From contig JAIWNK010000010.1 in the NCBI GenBank assembly GCA_020216845.1, forward strand, positions 1 to 10,000: a stretch of 10,000 nt of DNA. The letters run 5' to 3'. Position 1 is the stretch's first letter. Every line of letters starts with the position of its first letter. The notes below the pieces were generated by a model. It was not told the origin of the DNA, ran no database searches, and saw nothing but the letters and a program-made list of their open reading frames with translations. The DNA is from Anaerolinea sp. Lineage in GTDB: Bacteria; Chloroflexota; Anaerolineae; Anaerolineales; Anaerolineaceae. Shown one piece after another: positions 1-5,996 of the stretch. Position numbers and translations under genes: made by a program.

Positions 1-41
1 TTTTCCAGGCCATCTGTCAACAGAATCTTCCAGCTACTCAT
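1..41 (-). CDS. Partial N-terminus, possibly D-3-phosphoglycerate dehydrogenase (SerA-like)
   Basis: Only the first 13 complete codons are present, reading MSSWKILLTDGLE on the minus strand, and the gene continues beyond position 1. The short pattern of a basic residue, a K-I-L-L strand and T-D-G-L resembles the start of SerA-type D-2-hydroxyacid dehydrogenases, which often begin with a KVLVTDGL-like strand. SerA performs the first step of serine synthesis from 3-phosphoglycerate. The start is well supported: AAAGGAGA (56-49 on this strand) lies about 8 nt before the ATG. The gene follows the exporter permease in the same direction after 135 bp with no clear terminator, so read-through from the exporter operon is possible. 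A different dehydrogenase, or an unrelated protein, cannot be excluded from so few residues. That a real gene starts here is more certain than its identity. Confidence 0.45.
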   Translation of the reverse strand, partial: MSSWKILLTDGLE

Positions 42-48
42 TTCACGG

Positions 49-56
49 TCTCCTTT
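49..56 (-). promoter_or_regulatory. Shine-Dalgarno site of the partial left-edge gene
   Basis: AAAGGAGA on the minus strand sits 7-8 nt before an ATG at 41-39. It is the main evidence that the left edge holds the start of a real gene and not just intergenic DNA. A small inverted repeat (GGGAG at 80-84, CTCCC at 92-96, 7-nt loop) lies in the likely leader. It has no T-run and I assign it no function. Confidence 0.6.
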
Positions 57-176
57 GGGTTGAATGGAAATTGAACGACGGGAGGAACAGACTCCCTGCT
101 ACAATTTTACTCCATTTTTACAGCACACATGCGGATACGTGACTTAAGCAGTCGGGAAAACGACAAAGTTCATACA

Positions 177-1403
177 TCACTCGTAACGCAATGCCTCAAC
201 CGGCTCCAGGCCTGCCGCCCGATTGGCCGGATACAACCCAAAAAAGAGCCCAACAGCTGTTGAAAACAGCGTTGCCAATAAAATCGAATCCAATCCAATA
301 CTCGGCGTCAAAGGCGTGCCACTTGAAGCCGCAATTTGCCCAACAGCAAACGCAATCAACCAGCCCAGGCCAATCCCAATCAAGCCGCCAAACAGGCTCA
401 GCAACGAAGATTCTGTCAAAAATTGGATCAAAATATCACGTCGCCGCGCCCCAAGCGCCTTCCGCAAGCCAATTTCACGCGTTCGCTCTGTTACTGATAC
501 CAGCATAATGTTCATGATGCCAATACCACCGACCAACAAGGAAATTCCAGCAATCCCGCCCAGAAAAACCGTCAACACACTGGTAATTACCTGCGCAGTT
601 GCTACAAAATCATCCTGTGAAAAAATTGTAAAGTCATCTGCCCCCAACTCCACACGGTGACGAGTACGCAAAATATTTGCCACCTCATCACTCGCCTGCT
701 TCACCGCATCCGCACTAATTGCCTGAACAAAAATCACATCCACCCGGTCGCGCGTACGACGCAGCAGGCGCGTCTCTGCCGTGCTAAGCGGCACCAACAT
801 CACATCATCCTGACTGCCAAACGCTCCACCACCTTTGGATTCCAACACACCAATCACACGAAACGGTTGCCCATTAATGCGAATGATTTCACCTGTAACC
901 CCTTCGCGTCGGCCAAACAGCTTATCCGCCACCTCTGGCCCCAACAAAACTACCGACGCGCGCCCAAGAATTTGCTCCTCATTAATAAATTCACCTTCCG
1001 TCAGGCGATAATTGCGCACTTCTGCATAAGCTGGCGTAACCCCAGTGAGCGTAGCCGTCACCTTCTCCCCCGCATAACTTGCCTCCGCATCCCCCTGCAC
1101 CACCGGCGCAACCGCTGCAACCGAAGGCGCCTGAAACGGATCGCCAATTGCCGCCGCATCTGCCTTAGTCAGCGGCTTCACATTGCGTACATCCTCCTGA
1201 AAATTTCCGGAAAAAACGAACAACAAGTTACTGCCAATTCCACTAATCGAACCAGTAATTGCATTTTGGGCACCTTGTCCAACCCCCAACATTGCAATCA
1301 CCGCACCGACCCCAATCACAATGCCCAAAATCGTCAAACCCGAACGCAATTTGTTCGCGCTCAGACTTTCCAAAGCCTCTAAAATAGATTGCCCGAGGTT
1401 CAT
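177..1403 (-). CDS. MacB/YknZ-type ABC transporter permease (FtsX family)
   Basis: This is the permease subunit of a MacB-type mechanotransmission ABC transporter, 408 aa, the usual size for a permease not fused to its ATPase. An N-terminal membrane segment (about residues 22-42) is followed by a large extracytoplasmic MacB_PCD-type domain (about 45-265) and an FtsX-type domain with three more membrane segments (about 272-300, 330-357 and 372-393). The hallmark cytoplasmic coupling segment SVTERTREIGLRKALGARRRD lies near residues 303-323, and the protein ends in the typical PVEALRYE. The ATG at 1403 is preceded by GGAGGA embedded in the last codons of the ATPase gene, leaving only 3 nt between the two genes. 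It is the third gene of a membrane-fusion protein, ATPase, permease operon, the same order as Bacillus YknX-YknY-YknZ. The substrate cannot be read from sequence; peptides, toxins, lipoproteins and drugs are all known for the family. Confidence 0.93.
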   Translation of the reverse strand: MNLGQSILEALESLSANKLRSGLTILGIVIGVGAVIAMLGVGQGAQNAITGSISGIGSNLLFVFSGNFQEDVRNVKPLTKADAAAIGDPFQAPSVAAVAPVVQGDAEASYAGEKVTATLTGVTPAYAEVRNYRLTEGEFINEEQILGRASVVLLGPEVADKLFGRREGVTGEIIRINGQPFRVIGVLESKGGGAFGSQDDVMLVPLSTAETRLLRRTRDRVDVIFVQAISADAVKQASDEVANILRTRHRVELGADDFTIFSQDDFVATAQVITSVLTVFLGGIAGISLLVGGIGIMNIMLVSVTERTREIGLRKALGARRRDILIQFLTESSLLSLFGGLIGIGLGWLIAFAVGQIAASSGTPLTPSIGLDSILLATLFSTAVGLFFGLYPANRAAGLEPVEALRYE

Positions 1404-1406
1404 AAT

Positions 1407-2090
1407 TTATTCCTCCACCACCAGCCCATCATAAATACGGATGATGCGCTGTGTTTGCGCCCCCACAGAAGGGTCATGCGTCACAATGATCACCGTCGTA
1501 CCACTTTCACGGTTCAACCGCAGCAACAGCTCCATGATCTCCTTGCCCGACTTGGAATCCAGGTTCCCGGTAGGCTCATCCGCCATCAAAATTGCCGGGC
1601 GGTTGACCAACGCCCGCGCAATTGCCACGCGTTGTTGCTGTCCACCCGAAAGTTCGGTCGGCTTGTGCCGCATCCGCTCCCCCAACCCCACTGACTGCAA
1701 CGCCTCAATTGCCCGCTCGTGCCGCTGTCGTGCCGCCACCCCGGCATAGCGCAATGGCAATTCCACATTCGAAAGCGCCGTTGCACGCGGCAAAAGATTG
1801 AAGCTCTGAAACACAAAGCCAACCTTGCGGTTGCGGATAACGGCCAGCTGATCGTCGCGCAAATTTGAGACCTTCTCGCCATCCAGAATATATTCTCCCC
1901 CGGTTGGATGATCCAGGCACCCCAAAATATTCATCAGCGTAGACTTGCCCGATCCAGAAGGCCCCATAATGGAAACCATCTCACCGCGGCGAATCTTCAG
2001 GCTGGCACCGCGCAACGCCTGCACTTCCACCATGCCCATCTTATAAACCTTGGTCAGGTTTGTCGCCTCAATGACCCAATCGTTTTCCAT
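1407..2090 (-). CDS. MacB/LolD-type ABC transporter ATP-binding protein
   Basis: This is the cytoplasmic ATPase of the exporter, 227 aa, a normal length for the LolD/YknY/MacB-NBD class. All nucleotide-binding motifs are intact: Walker A GPSGSGKST (43-51), Q-loop Q95 in FQSFNLLPR, signature LSGGQQQRVAIARAL (147-161), Walker B ILMADE (167-172) with catalytic E172, D-loop GNLD (175-178) and switch His H205 in VTHD. The sequence FQSFNLLPRATALSNVELPLRYAG is characteristic of this subfamily rather than of importer ATPases. ATP binding would close the dimer and move the extracytoplasmic domain of the permease (family knowledge). The start at 2090 has AGGAGA about 7 nt upstream; a nearby ATG at 2095 is out of frame. 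It begins 15 nt after the membrane-fusion protein gene ends, and its end overlaps the permease SD, which suggests translational coupling. Confidence 0.95.
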   Translation of the reverse strand: MENDWVIEATNLTKVYKMGMVEVQALRGASLKIRRGEMVSIMGPSGSGKSTLMNILGCLDHPTGGEYILDGEKVSNLRDDQLAVIRNRKVGFVFQSFNLLPRATALSNVELPLRYAGVAARQRHERAIEALQSVGLGERMRHKPTELSGGQQQRVAIARALVNRPAILMADEPTGNLDSKSGKEIMELLLRLNRESGTTVIIVTHDPSVGAQTQRIIRIYDGLVVEE

Positions 2091-2105
2091 TGCATCTCCT
2101 GACTT

Positions 2106-3506
2106 TTAACGAGAAAACGGCGGTCGCGATGCATCAAATTCGGTCGGCGGGTTCAAAATCACCACATCGCCAGCCTTAACATCCCCACGCAGCACCTGAC
2201 TGTATGAATCCGACGTTGCCCCAATGGTGATCGGCACCGCCACCGCCGCGCCATCGCGCAACAAATAGATCACCCGCTCTCCATTGCGTAACCGCACCGC
2301 CCGATTGGGCACCAACAACACGTCATCCAATTGCTCAACAACGATATTCACTGCCGCAGTCATGCCCGGACGCACGAGTTTATCCGCATCAATCAGCTCA
2401 ATCGTTACCGTAAAATTCACCGAGCCCTGCGTCACCGTCCCAACGCGTGAAATTTCCGTAATTTTCCCATTGTATTCCTTGTTCATAATCGCATCAAACG
2501 AAACTTTCACCGGTTGACCAATTTGAATGCGATTTACATCCACCTCAGGAATTTGCACATCTACCAAAAAACGAGAAAAATCGTCAATTCGGAACGAAAC
2601 CGTCCCCGGATTCACCTGATCCCCTTCCTGCGAACGAACCTCCGTAATTGTGCCACTGAAAGGCGCCCTTAAAACCACCTGTCGCAGCGTAGCCTCCAAA
2701 GCATTGATGCGAACCTGCGCTATCGTAATATCATTTGGATCAGGCCCGTCCTTCAACCGATTCCATTCCCGCTGCGCATCTTCCAGTTGCGCCTGTGCCA
2801 ACAATAACTTCGCCTCCGAAAGCGCCACATCTTCCGTCGAGGGTTTGCCCAACAGCCAATTCAAATTTGCCTGCGCATTATCACGCGCCGTGCGCGCATT
2901 CTTAACCTGCAACAAAGCCGCAGCATAGACCGGATCATCCTTCGGACGATCGTCTACATAGCCAAAATATTGCTCTGCCTTATCCAACTGATCCTGCGCC
3001 AACACCAAATTGGCACGTGCCGCGTCTATTTGATCCTTGCTGCCGCGTTCATACGCTGTCCAATTGTAATTGTCTTGCGCCTTTTTCAACGCATCCTGCG
3101 CATTGACCAACGCCAGTTGCGCCTGAGCGCGCTGCGTCGTCGAGGTCTGCAATGTTTCCAAATTGCGCTTCGCGGTAATCAAATCCGCTTCTGCCAGAAT
3201 CAACGATTGTGGCAAGGAAGAAGTCTCCAATCGCGCCAATTCCTGATCTTTTTCAACGGTATCGTCTACTGAAACATAGATTTTGCTAATTTGTCCACTA
3301 ATCTGCCATGCCACCAGGGTGGTTTGATCCGCATGAACTGTCCCCGTCCCGCCCACCAAAGCAGTCAATTGCCCGCGCTGCAAAACTTCCGTTTGATAAT
3401 TATTCTGCGCCGCGCTGCGATTCGCCTGCCATTGAGTATACCCATAGTATCCACCCACTGCCAGACCAATCAGCAACAAAATGGTTAAGATTGTTTTCGG
3501 TTTCAT
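2106..3506 (-). CDS. HlyD/MacA/YknX-type membrane-fusion (periplasmic adaptor) protein
   Basis: This is the adaptor subunit of the exporter, 466 aa from the ATG at 3506. An N-terminal membrane anchor (about residues 5-24) precedes half of a lipoyl/barrel-sandwich domain (about 38-95, with VHADQTTLVAWQISGQISKIYVSVDDTVEKDQELARLE). A long alpha-helical coiled coil follows (about 98-275), then the second lipoyl half starting at LRAPFSGTI (279-287), a beta-barrel (about 312-390) and a membrane-proximal domain with VPNRAV (399-404). The helical section is unusually long and contains recurring turns of the form GPDPND or GKPSTED. The frame is open to a TTG at 3539, but the ATG at 3506 has GAGGAA 5 nt upstream and starts a normal anchor sequence, so it is preferred. 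First gene of the operon. In a monoderm host it would work without a TolC partner, as YknX does. Confidence 0.92.
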   Translation of the reverse strand: MKPKTILTILLLIGLAVGGYYGYTQWQANRSAAQNNYQTEVLQRGQLTALVGGTGTVHADQTTLVAWQISGQISKIYVSVDDTVEKDQELARLETSSLPQSLILAEADLITAKRNLETLQTSTTQRAQAQLALVNAQDALKKAQDNYNWTAYERGSKDQIDAARANLVLAQDQLDKAEQYFGYVDDRPKDDPVYAAALLQVKNARTARDNAQANLNWLLGKPSTEDVALSEAKLLLAQAQLEDAQREWNRLKDGPDPNDITIAQVRINALEATLRQVVLRAPFSGTITEVRSQEGDQVNPGTVSFRIDDFSRFLVDVQIPEVDVNRIQIGQPVKVSFDAIMNKEYNGKITEISRVGTVTQGSVNFTVTIELIDADKLVRPGMTAAVNIVVEQLDDVLLVPNRAVRLRNGERVIYLLRDGAAVAVPITIGATSDSYSQVLRGDVKAGDVVILNPPTEFDASRPPFSR

Positions 3507-3511
3507 AACAC

Positions 3512-3517
3512 TTCCTC
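3512..3517 (-). promoter_or_regulatory. Shine-Dalgarno site deciding the adaptor-protein start
   Basis: GAGGAA on the minus strand ends 5 nt before the ATG at 3506-3504. It selects this start over an in-frame TTG 11 codons upstream, whose extra residues (MSYYDQKRGSV) lie across this SD and across the putative -10 element. Confidence 0.75.
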
Positions 3518-3527
3518 TTTTTTGATC

Positions 3528-3556
3528 ATAATAAGACAATTATTGTACAAACCCAA
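3528..3556 (-). promoter_or_regulatory. Putative promoter of the exporter operon
   Basis: On the minus strand a -10-like TATTAT (3533-3528, 5 of 6 consensus bases) lies 17 bp from a weak -35-like TTGGGT (3556-3551, TTG only). Predicted transcription start would be near 3521, giving a short leader of about 15 nt that still contains the SD. The -35 is poor, so an activator or another promoter is possible. Confidence 0.4.
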
Positions 3557-3598
3557 TCATATCATTGTTGAAGCAAAAATACAGCCACGCGCATAAGG

Positions 3599-3604
3599 TA
3601 TAAT
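3599..3604 (+). promoter_or_regulatory. Perfect -10 element placed for a near-leaderless transcript
   Basis: TATAAT at 3599-3604 lies only 9 nt before the ATG at 3614. Initiation 6-9 nt downstream of the hexamer would give an RNA with a 0-4 nt leader. No convincing -35 sits 16-18 bp upstream (the hexamer there is AAAATA), and no SD lies within 5-10 nt of the start codon; the nearest AAGG is about 14 nt away and overlaps the -10. Confidence 0.5.
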
Positions 3605-3613
3605 AGAATTCTT

Positions 3614-4879
3614 ATGGAACAATTTAACCGCATTGGCAAGTGTATTTTAATCTTCTTGGTCACCTTATTACTCTTCAAAGGTGATGCCATCCCAGGCCAC
3701 GATCAGCGCGAACGTATCCGTTTTTTCACCCGCAGCATCGAATTCGATTACGCCAGTTGGACGCTTGACGCCATCAAACTAAAATGGCTATATGGCACCC
3801 TGAACGCCCCTGCCTACTTCTCGCCCGAGCAACAACGGCAAATCGTCTACGATTATATAGAGGCTCAAATAGACTACACCATCATCGGTTGGCAAATTGA
3901 TGACGTCTACATGGATCCGACCGTATTTGATCCTGACTATGAAGCGCGTGGATTGCTCCAAGAACAAACTCGCCGCCGCAACCGTCTGGAAGAATTGGCC
4001 CCGCTCTGCGAAGCCGTCATTCAATACCAAATCACTTCCATCCTCAAAGAGCAAGGGCTCACGCTTGCCGGACAGCCCATCCCACCCATCCTCTACCGCG
4101 TCACACCCCTTCCCTTTGGCATGGTCATCTCCCCGCGCAACGTCATCCGCCAGGATCATTTTATCTCGCTCCAACCCGACATGCCACTCGATCAAATCAA
4201 CCGCCTAGAGCAATCTGTTGAAGCCGATCAAAACGTTTCAGCACTGATCACGCCGGTTGGTGGCATTGGTGCTTACCCAACCATGGTGTCAAGCACCAGC
4301 AATCTGCCCTGGCTACTCGAAGTAGTCTCGCACGAATGGATTCACAACTATCTCACCTTGCGCCCGCTTGGTTGGAACTATGATGCCTCTCCCGAATTGC
4401 GCACCATGAACGAAACCACCGCAGAAATTGCCGGCATTGAGCTAGGTCATGAAATTGTTGCGCGCTACTACCCCGAACTCCTCCCACCTCCGCCAGCGCC
4501 AACAGCCCAACCAACCACACAACCTACCCCAGACCCCGACCAGCCCCCGCCCTTCGACTTCAACCACGAAATGTACATCACCCGGCTTACCACCGATCAA
4601 TTGCTGTCGGAAGGGAAAATTGAAGAAGCCGAAAGCTACATGGAAAGCCGCCGTCAATTTCTACGGCAACATGGTTATTTCATCCGCCGCCTTAACCAGG
4701 CATACTTTGCCTTTCATGGCGCTTATGCCCCACAAGCCGGCAGCGGTGCCCAGGGCAGCGATCCAGTTGGCCCCACAGTCAACGAATTGCGTCAACAATC
4801 CCCCAACCTGGCCACCTTCCTCAATCGCATTTCCTGGATGACATCCTTCGATCAGCTGCAAAAAGCTGTCAAACCCTAA
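3614..4879 (+). CDS. Uncharacterised exported/membrane-anchored HEXXH metalloprotease-like protein
   Basis: I do not recognise this 421-aa protein as a named family. It opens with a short hydrophobic stretch (CILIFLVTLLLF, 10-21) after a basic segment, consistent with a signal peptide or membrane anchor. Its core has a zinc-protease motif, HEWIH (240-244), preceded by hydrophobic residues (LLEVVS). About 22 residues later comes MNETTAEIAGIELG (265-278), where E267 or E271 could be the third zinc ligand, as in gluzincin peptidases. A proline/threonine-rich linker (about 291-313) separates this from a helical C-terminal region (320-421) with RRLNQAYFAFHGAY (358-371) and a LATFLNRISWMTSF segment. 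That end loosely recalls bacterial predicted aminopeptidases of the PF10023 type, a weak impression only. It is transcribed divergently from the exporter operon, with 107 bp between start codons, and convergently with the FmdB gene. Metal binding and proteolysis are inferred from the motif. Confidence 0.8.
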   Translation: MEQFNRIGKCILIFLVTLLLFKGDAIPGHDQRERIRFFTRSIEFDYASWTLDAIKLKWLYGTLNAPAYFSPEQQRQIVYDYIEAQIDYTIIGWQIDDVYMDPTVFDPDYEARGLLQEQTRRRNRLEELAPLCEAVIQYQITSILKEQGLTLAGQPIPPILYRVTPLPFGMVISPRNVIRQDHFISLQPDMPLDQINRLEQSVEADQNVSALITPVGGIGAYPTMVSSTSNLPWLLEVVSHEWIHNYLTLRPLGWNYDASPELRTMNETTAEIAGIELGHEIVARYYPELLPPPPAPTAQPTTQPTPDPDQPPPFDFNHEMYITRLTTDQLLSEGKIEEAESYMESRRQFLRQHGYFIRRLNQAYFAFHGAYAPQAGSGAQGSDPVGPTVNELRQQSPNLATFLNRISWMTSFDQLQKAVKP

Positions 4880-5268
4880 TCATCAAAATCACCGCCGCCA
4901 CCACCCAATTCACTTCCCAGCTCAGGAATATCACGCTCAATATCCTCCGGGGTCTGCCCGCGCTCCAAGCGCCCCACCACTTCATCAAACGCTGCGCCCA
5001 TATCATCCCCCGTTTCACTGCTCAATTGACGCATCATCTGCCCTAATTTGCGCGGGTTGCGCTCCAAATCTGCCATGTTCGCAGGGTCGGCCAGCATCTC
5101 CATACGGCTTTCCACCGATTGCGTCACCCGCACCGCACCAATGCGCCGTTGCACCCGCTCACTGCCGCAATGTACGCAGTGCACCGCTCGTGTACCGTAC
5201 TCCGCATACGTCATAAAAACCTCAAATCGCCGGCGGCAATCAAGGCAACGATAATCATAGTAAGGCAT
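4876..5268 (-). CDS. FmdB-family zinc-ribbon protein
   Basis: A small cytoplasmic protein of 130 aa. It begins with the classic FmdB pattern MPYYDYRCLDCRRRFEV and has two knuckles, C8-x2-C11 and C31-x2-C34, forming a probable single zinc ribbon (FmdB/CxxC_CXXC_SSSS class). The rest is a charged helical tail (LGQMMRQLSSETGDDMGAAFDEVVGRLERGQTPEDIE, spanning about 74-110), then a glycine and aspartate end (GGGGGDFDD). It is somewhat longer than the minimal family members. The family was named from formamidase regulation in Methylophilus; most members have no known function and a regulatory role should not be assumed. The start is supported by GAGGAGG 7 nt upstream (5282-5276). Its TAG stop overlaps the TAA stop of the convergent metalloprotease-like gene, so neither gene has room for a dedicated terminator there. 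Confidence 0.88.
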   Translation of the reverse strand: MPYYDYRCLDCRRRFEVFMTYAEYGTRAVHCVHCGSERVQRRIGAVRVTQSVESRMEMLADPANMADLERNPRKLGQMMRQLSSETGDDMGAAFDEVVGRLERGQTPEDIERDIPELGSELGGGGGDFDD

Positions 5269-5275
5269 CTTTTTT

Positions 5276-5282
5276 CCTCCTC
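5276..5282 (-). promoter_or_regulatory. Strong Shine-Dalgarno site of the FmdB gene
   Basis: GAGGAGG on the minus strand lies 7 nt before the ATG at 5268-5266, a near-ideal ribosome binding site that fixes the start. Confidence 0.75.
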
Positions 5283-5292
5283 ACACATCTTT

Positions 5293-5325
5293 TTGGCAAC
5301 GTTTTCGGCATATTCGTATTATAAT
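5293..5325 (+). promoter_or_regulatory. Putative promoter of the gmk-rhomboid-AspT-desaturase run
   Basis: TTGGCA (5293-5298, 5 of 6 consensus) is followed after 18 bp by TATTAT (5317-5322, 5 of 6). A perfect TATAAT overlaps at 5320-5325, with a 21-bp spacer. Initiation near 5329-5332 would give a leader of about 33-36 nt to the gmk ATG at 5365. Good placement and good hexamers, but unproven. Confidence 0.55.
5318..5323 (-). promoter_or_regulatory. Minus-strand -10 element for FmdB overlapping the gmk -10
   Basis: The same AT-rich block reads TATAAT on the minus strand (5323-5318), about 50 bp before the FmdB start, giving a leader of about 42 nt that contains the GAGGAGG SD. No good -35 is visible 16-18 bp upstream on that strand. 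The two divergent genes therefore appear to share a symmetric -10 region. Confidence 0.4.
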
Positions 5326-5364
5326 CAAACCGTGTAAGAAATTTATTAAAGGCTCCATCAGGTT

Positions 5365-5991
5365 ATGACCTCAGACCCAATTTCATTTGACCTCTATCAC
5401 CCTCGTCCCCTACTCGTTGTCATTTCTGGGCCATCCGGTGTTGGCAAAGACTCGGTTCTCATGGCTCTTAAAAAACGCCAAACTGCTTTACATTTTGTTG
5501 TCACAGCTACAACCCGCCCACCGCGCCCCGATGAACGCGATGGCATTGACTATTTCTTCGTCTCCCTTGAAGAATTTGAGCGCATGATAGCCGAAGACGA
5601 ACTACTTGAATATGCCGTTGTCTACAACCAATACAAGGGCATTCCCAAAGCCCAAATCCGCGCCGCATTCGAAAGCGGCAAAGATGTCATCTTGCGCGTT
5701 GATGTGCAGGGAGCAGCTCGATTGCGCACACTCTATCCCGAAGCCGTCCTCATTTTTCTCATCCCAACCAGCCAACAAGAATGGCTGGAACGGCTCAAAA
5801 ACCGCAACACCGAAACGCCCGAAAACCTCTTCCTACGCCTGCAAACTGCCCGACACGAATTGGATTGCCTTCCCATGTTTGATTACATCGTCCTAAACGC
5901 CCATGATCAGCTTGAACAAGCCGTAGACACCATCATCGCCATCATCAACGCCGAACATCACCGCGTCTGTCATCGCCAAATCCAGGTTTGA
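5365..5991 (+). CDS. gmk: Guanylate kinase
   Basis: Gmk phosphorylates GMP to GDP using ATP in the cytoplasm and is essential for GTP and dGTP supply. The 208-aa length is normal. The P-loop is SGPSGVGKDS (21-30), with S30 at the place of the Thr in the more common GKGT or the second Ser in GKSS. The GMP-binding signature TRPPRPDERDGIDYFFVS (50-67) is intact, as are the EYAVVYNQYKGIPK loop (82-95) with its tyrosines, VDVQGA (112-117) and the lid region RLKNRNTETPENLFLRL (143-159). A 17-residue N-terminal extension precedes the first strand. The SD is weak: AAAGG is about 12 nt before the ATG. The gene heads a four-gene co-directional run. The usual neighbours rpoZ (omega), coaBC (dfp) or the YicC gene are not next to it here. 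Ends 5 nt before the rhomboid start codon. Confidence 0.96.
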   Translation: MTSDPISFDLYHPRPLLVVISGPSGVGKDSVLMALKKRQTALHFVVTATTRPPRPDERDGIDYFFVSLEEFERMIAEDELLEYAVVYNQYKGIPKAQIRAAFESGKDVILRVDVQGAARLRTLYPEAVLIFLIPTSQQEWLERLKNRNTETPENLFLRLQTARHELDCLPMFDYIVLNAHDQLEQAVDTIIAIINAEHHRVCHRQIQV

Positions 5992-5996
5992 ATTCA

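Noticed and set aside
151..164. Small hairpin (GTCG/CGAC) after the permease gene as a terminator
   Set aside because: The stem is only 4 bp with no following T-run on the minus strand, so no terminator function can be supported.
223..660. Plus-strand open frame (145 codons) opposite the permease C-terminus
   Set aside because: Antisense shadow of the FtsX-domain coding region, with no recognisable protein features.
657..1382. Long plus-strand open frame (241 codons) opposite the permease gene
   Set aside because: It is fully antisense to a clear MacB-type permease, its product is rich in His, Arg, Asn and Thr without any domain-like pattern, and it has no SD. It arises from the codon use of the real gene.
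3507..3539. Upstream TTG start for the adaptor protein adding 11 residues
   Set aside because: The extra segment covers the SD and the probable -10 element, and the ATG at 3506 has a good SD and a typical membrane-anchor start.
5988..5996. TTG start for the rhomboid overlapping the gmk stop
   Set aside because: It adds only three residues and has no better SD than the ATG at 5997.
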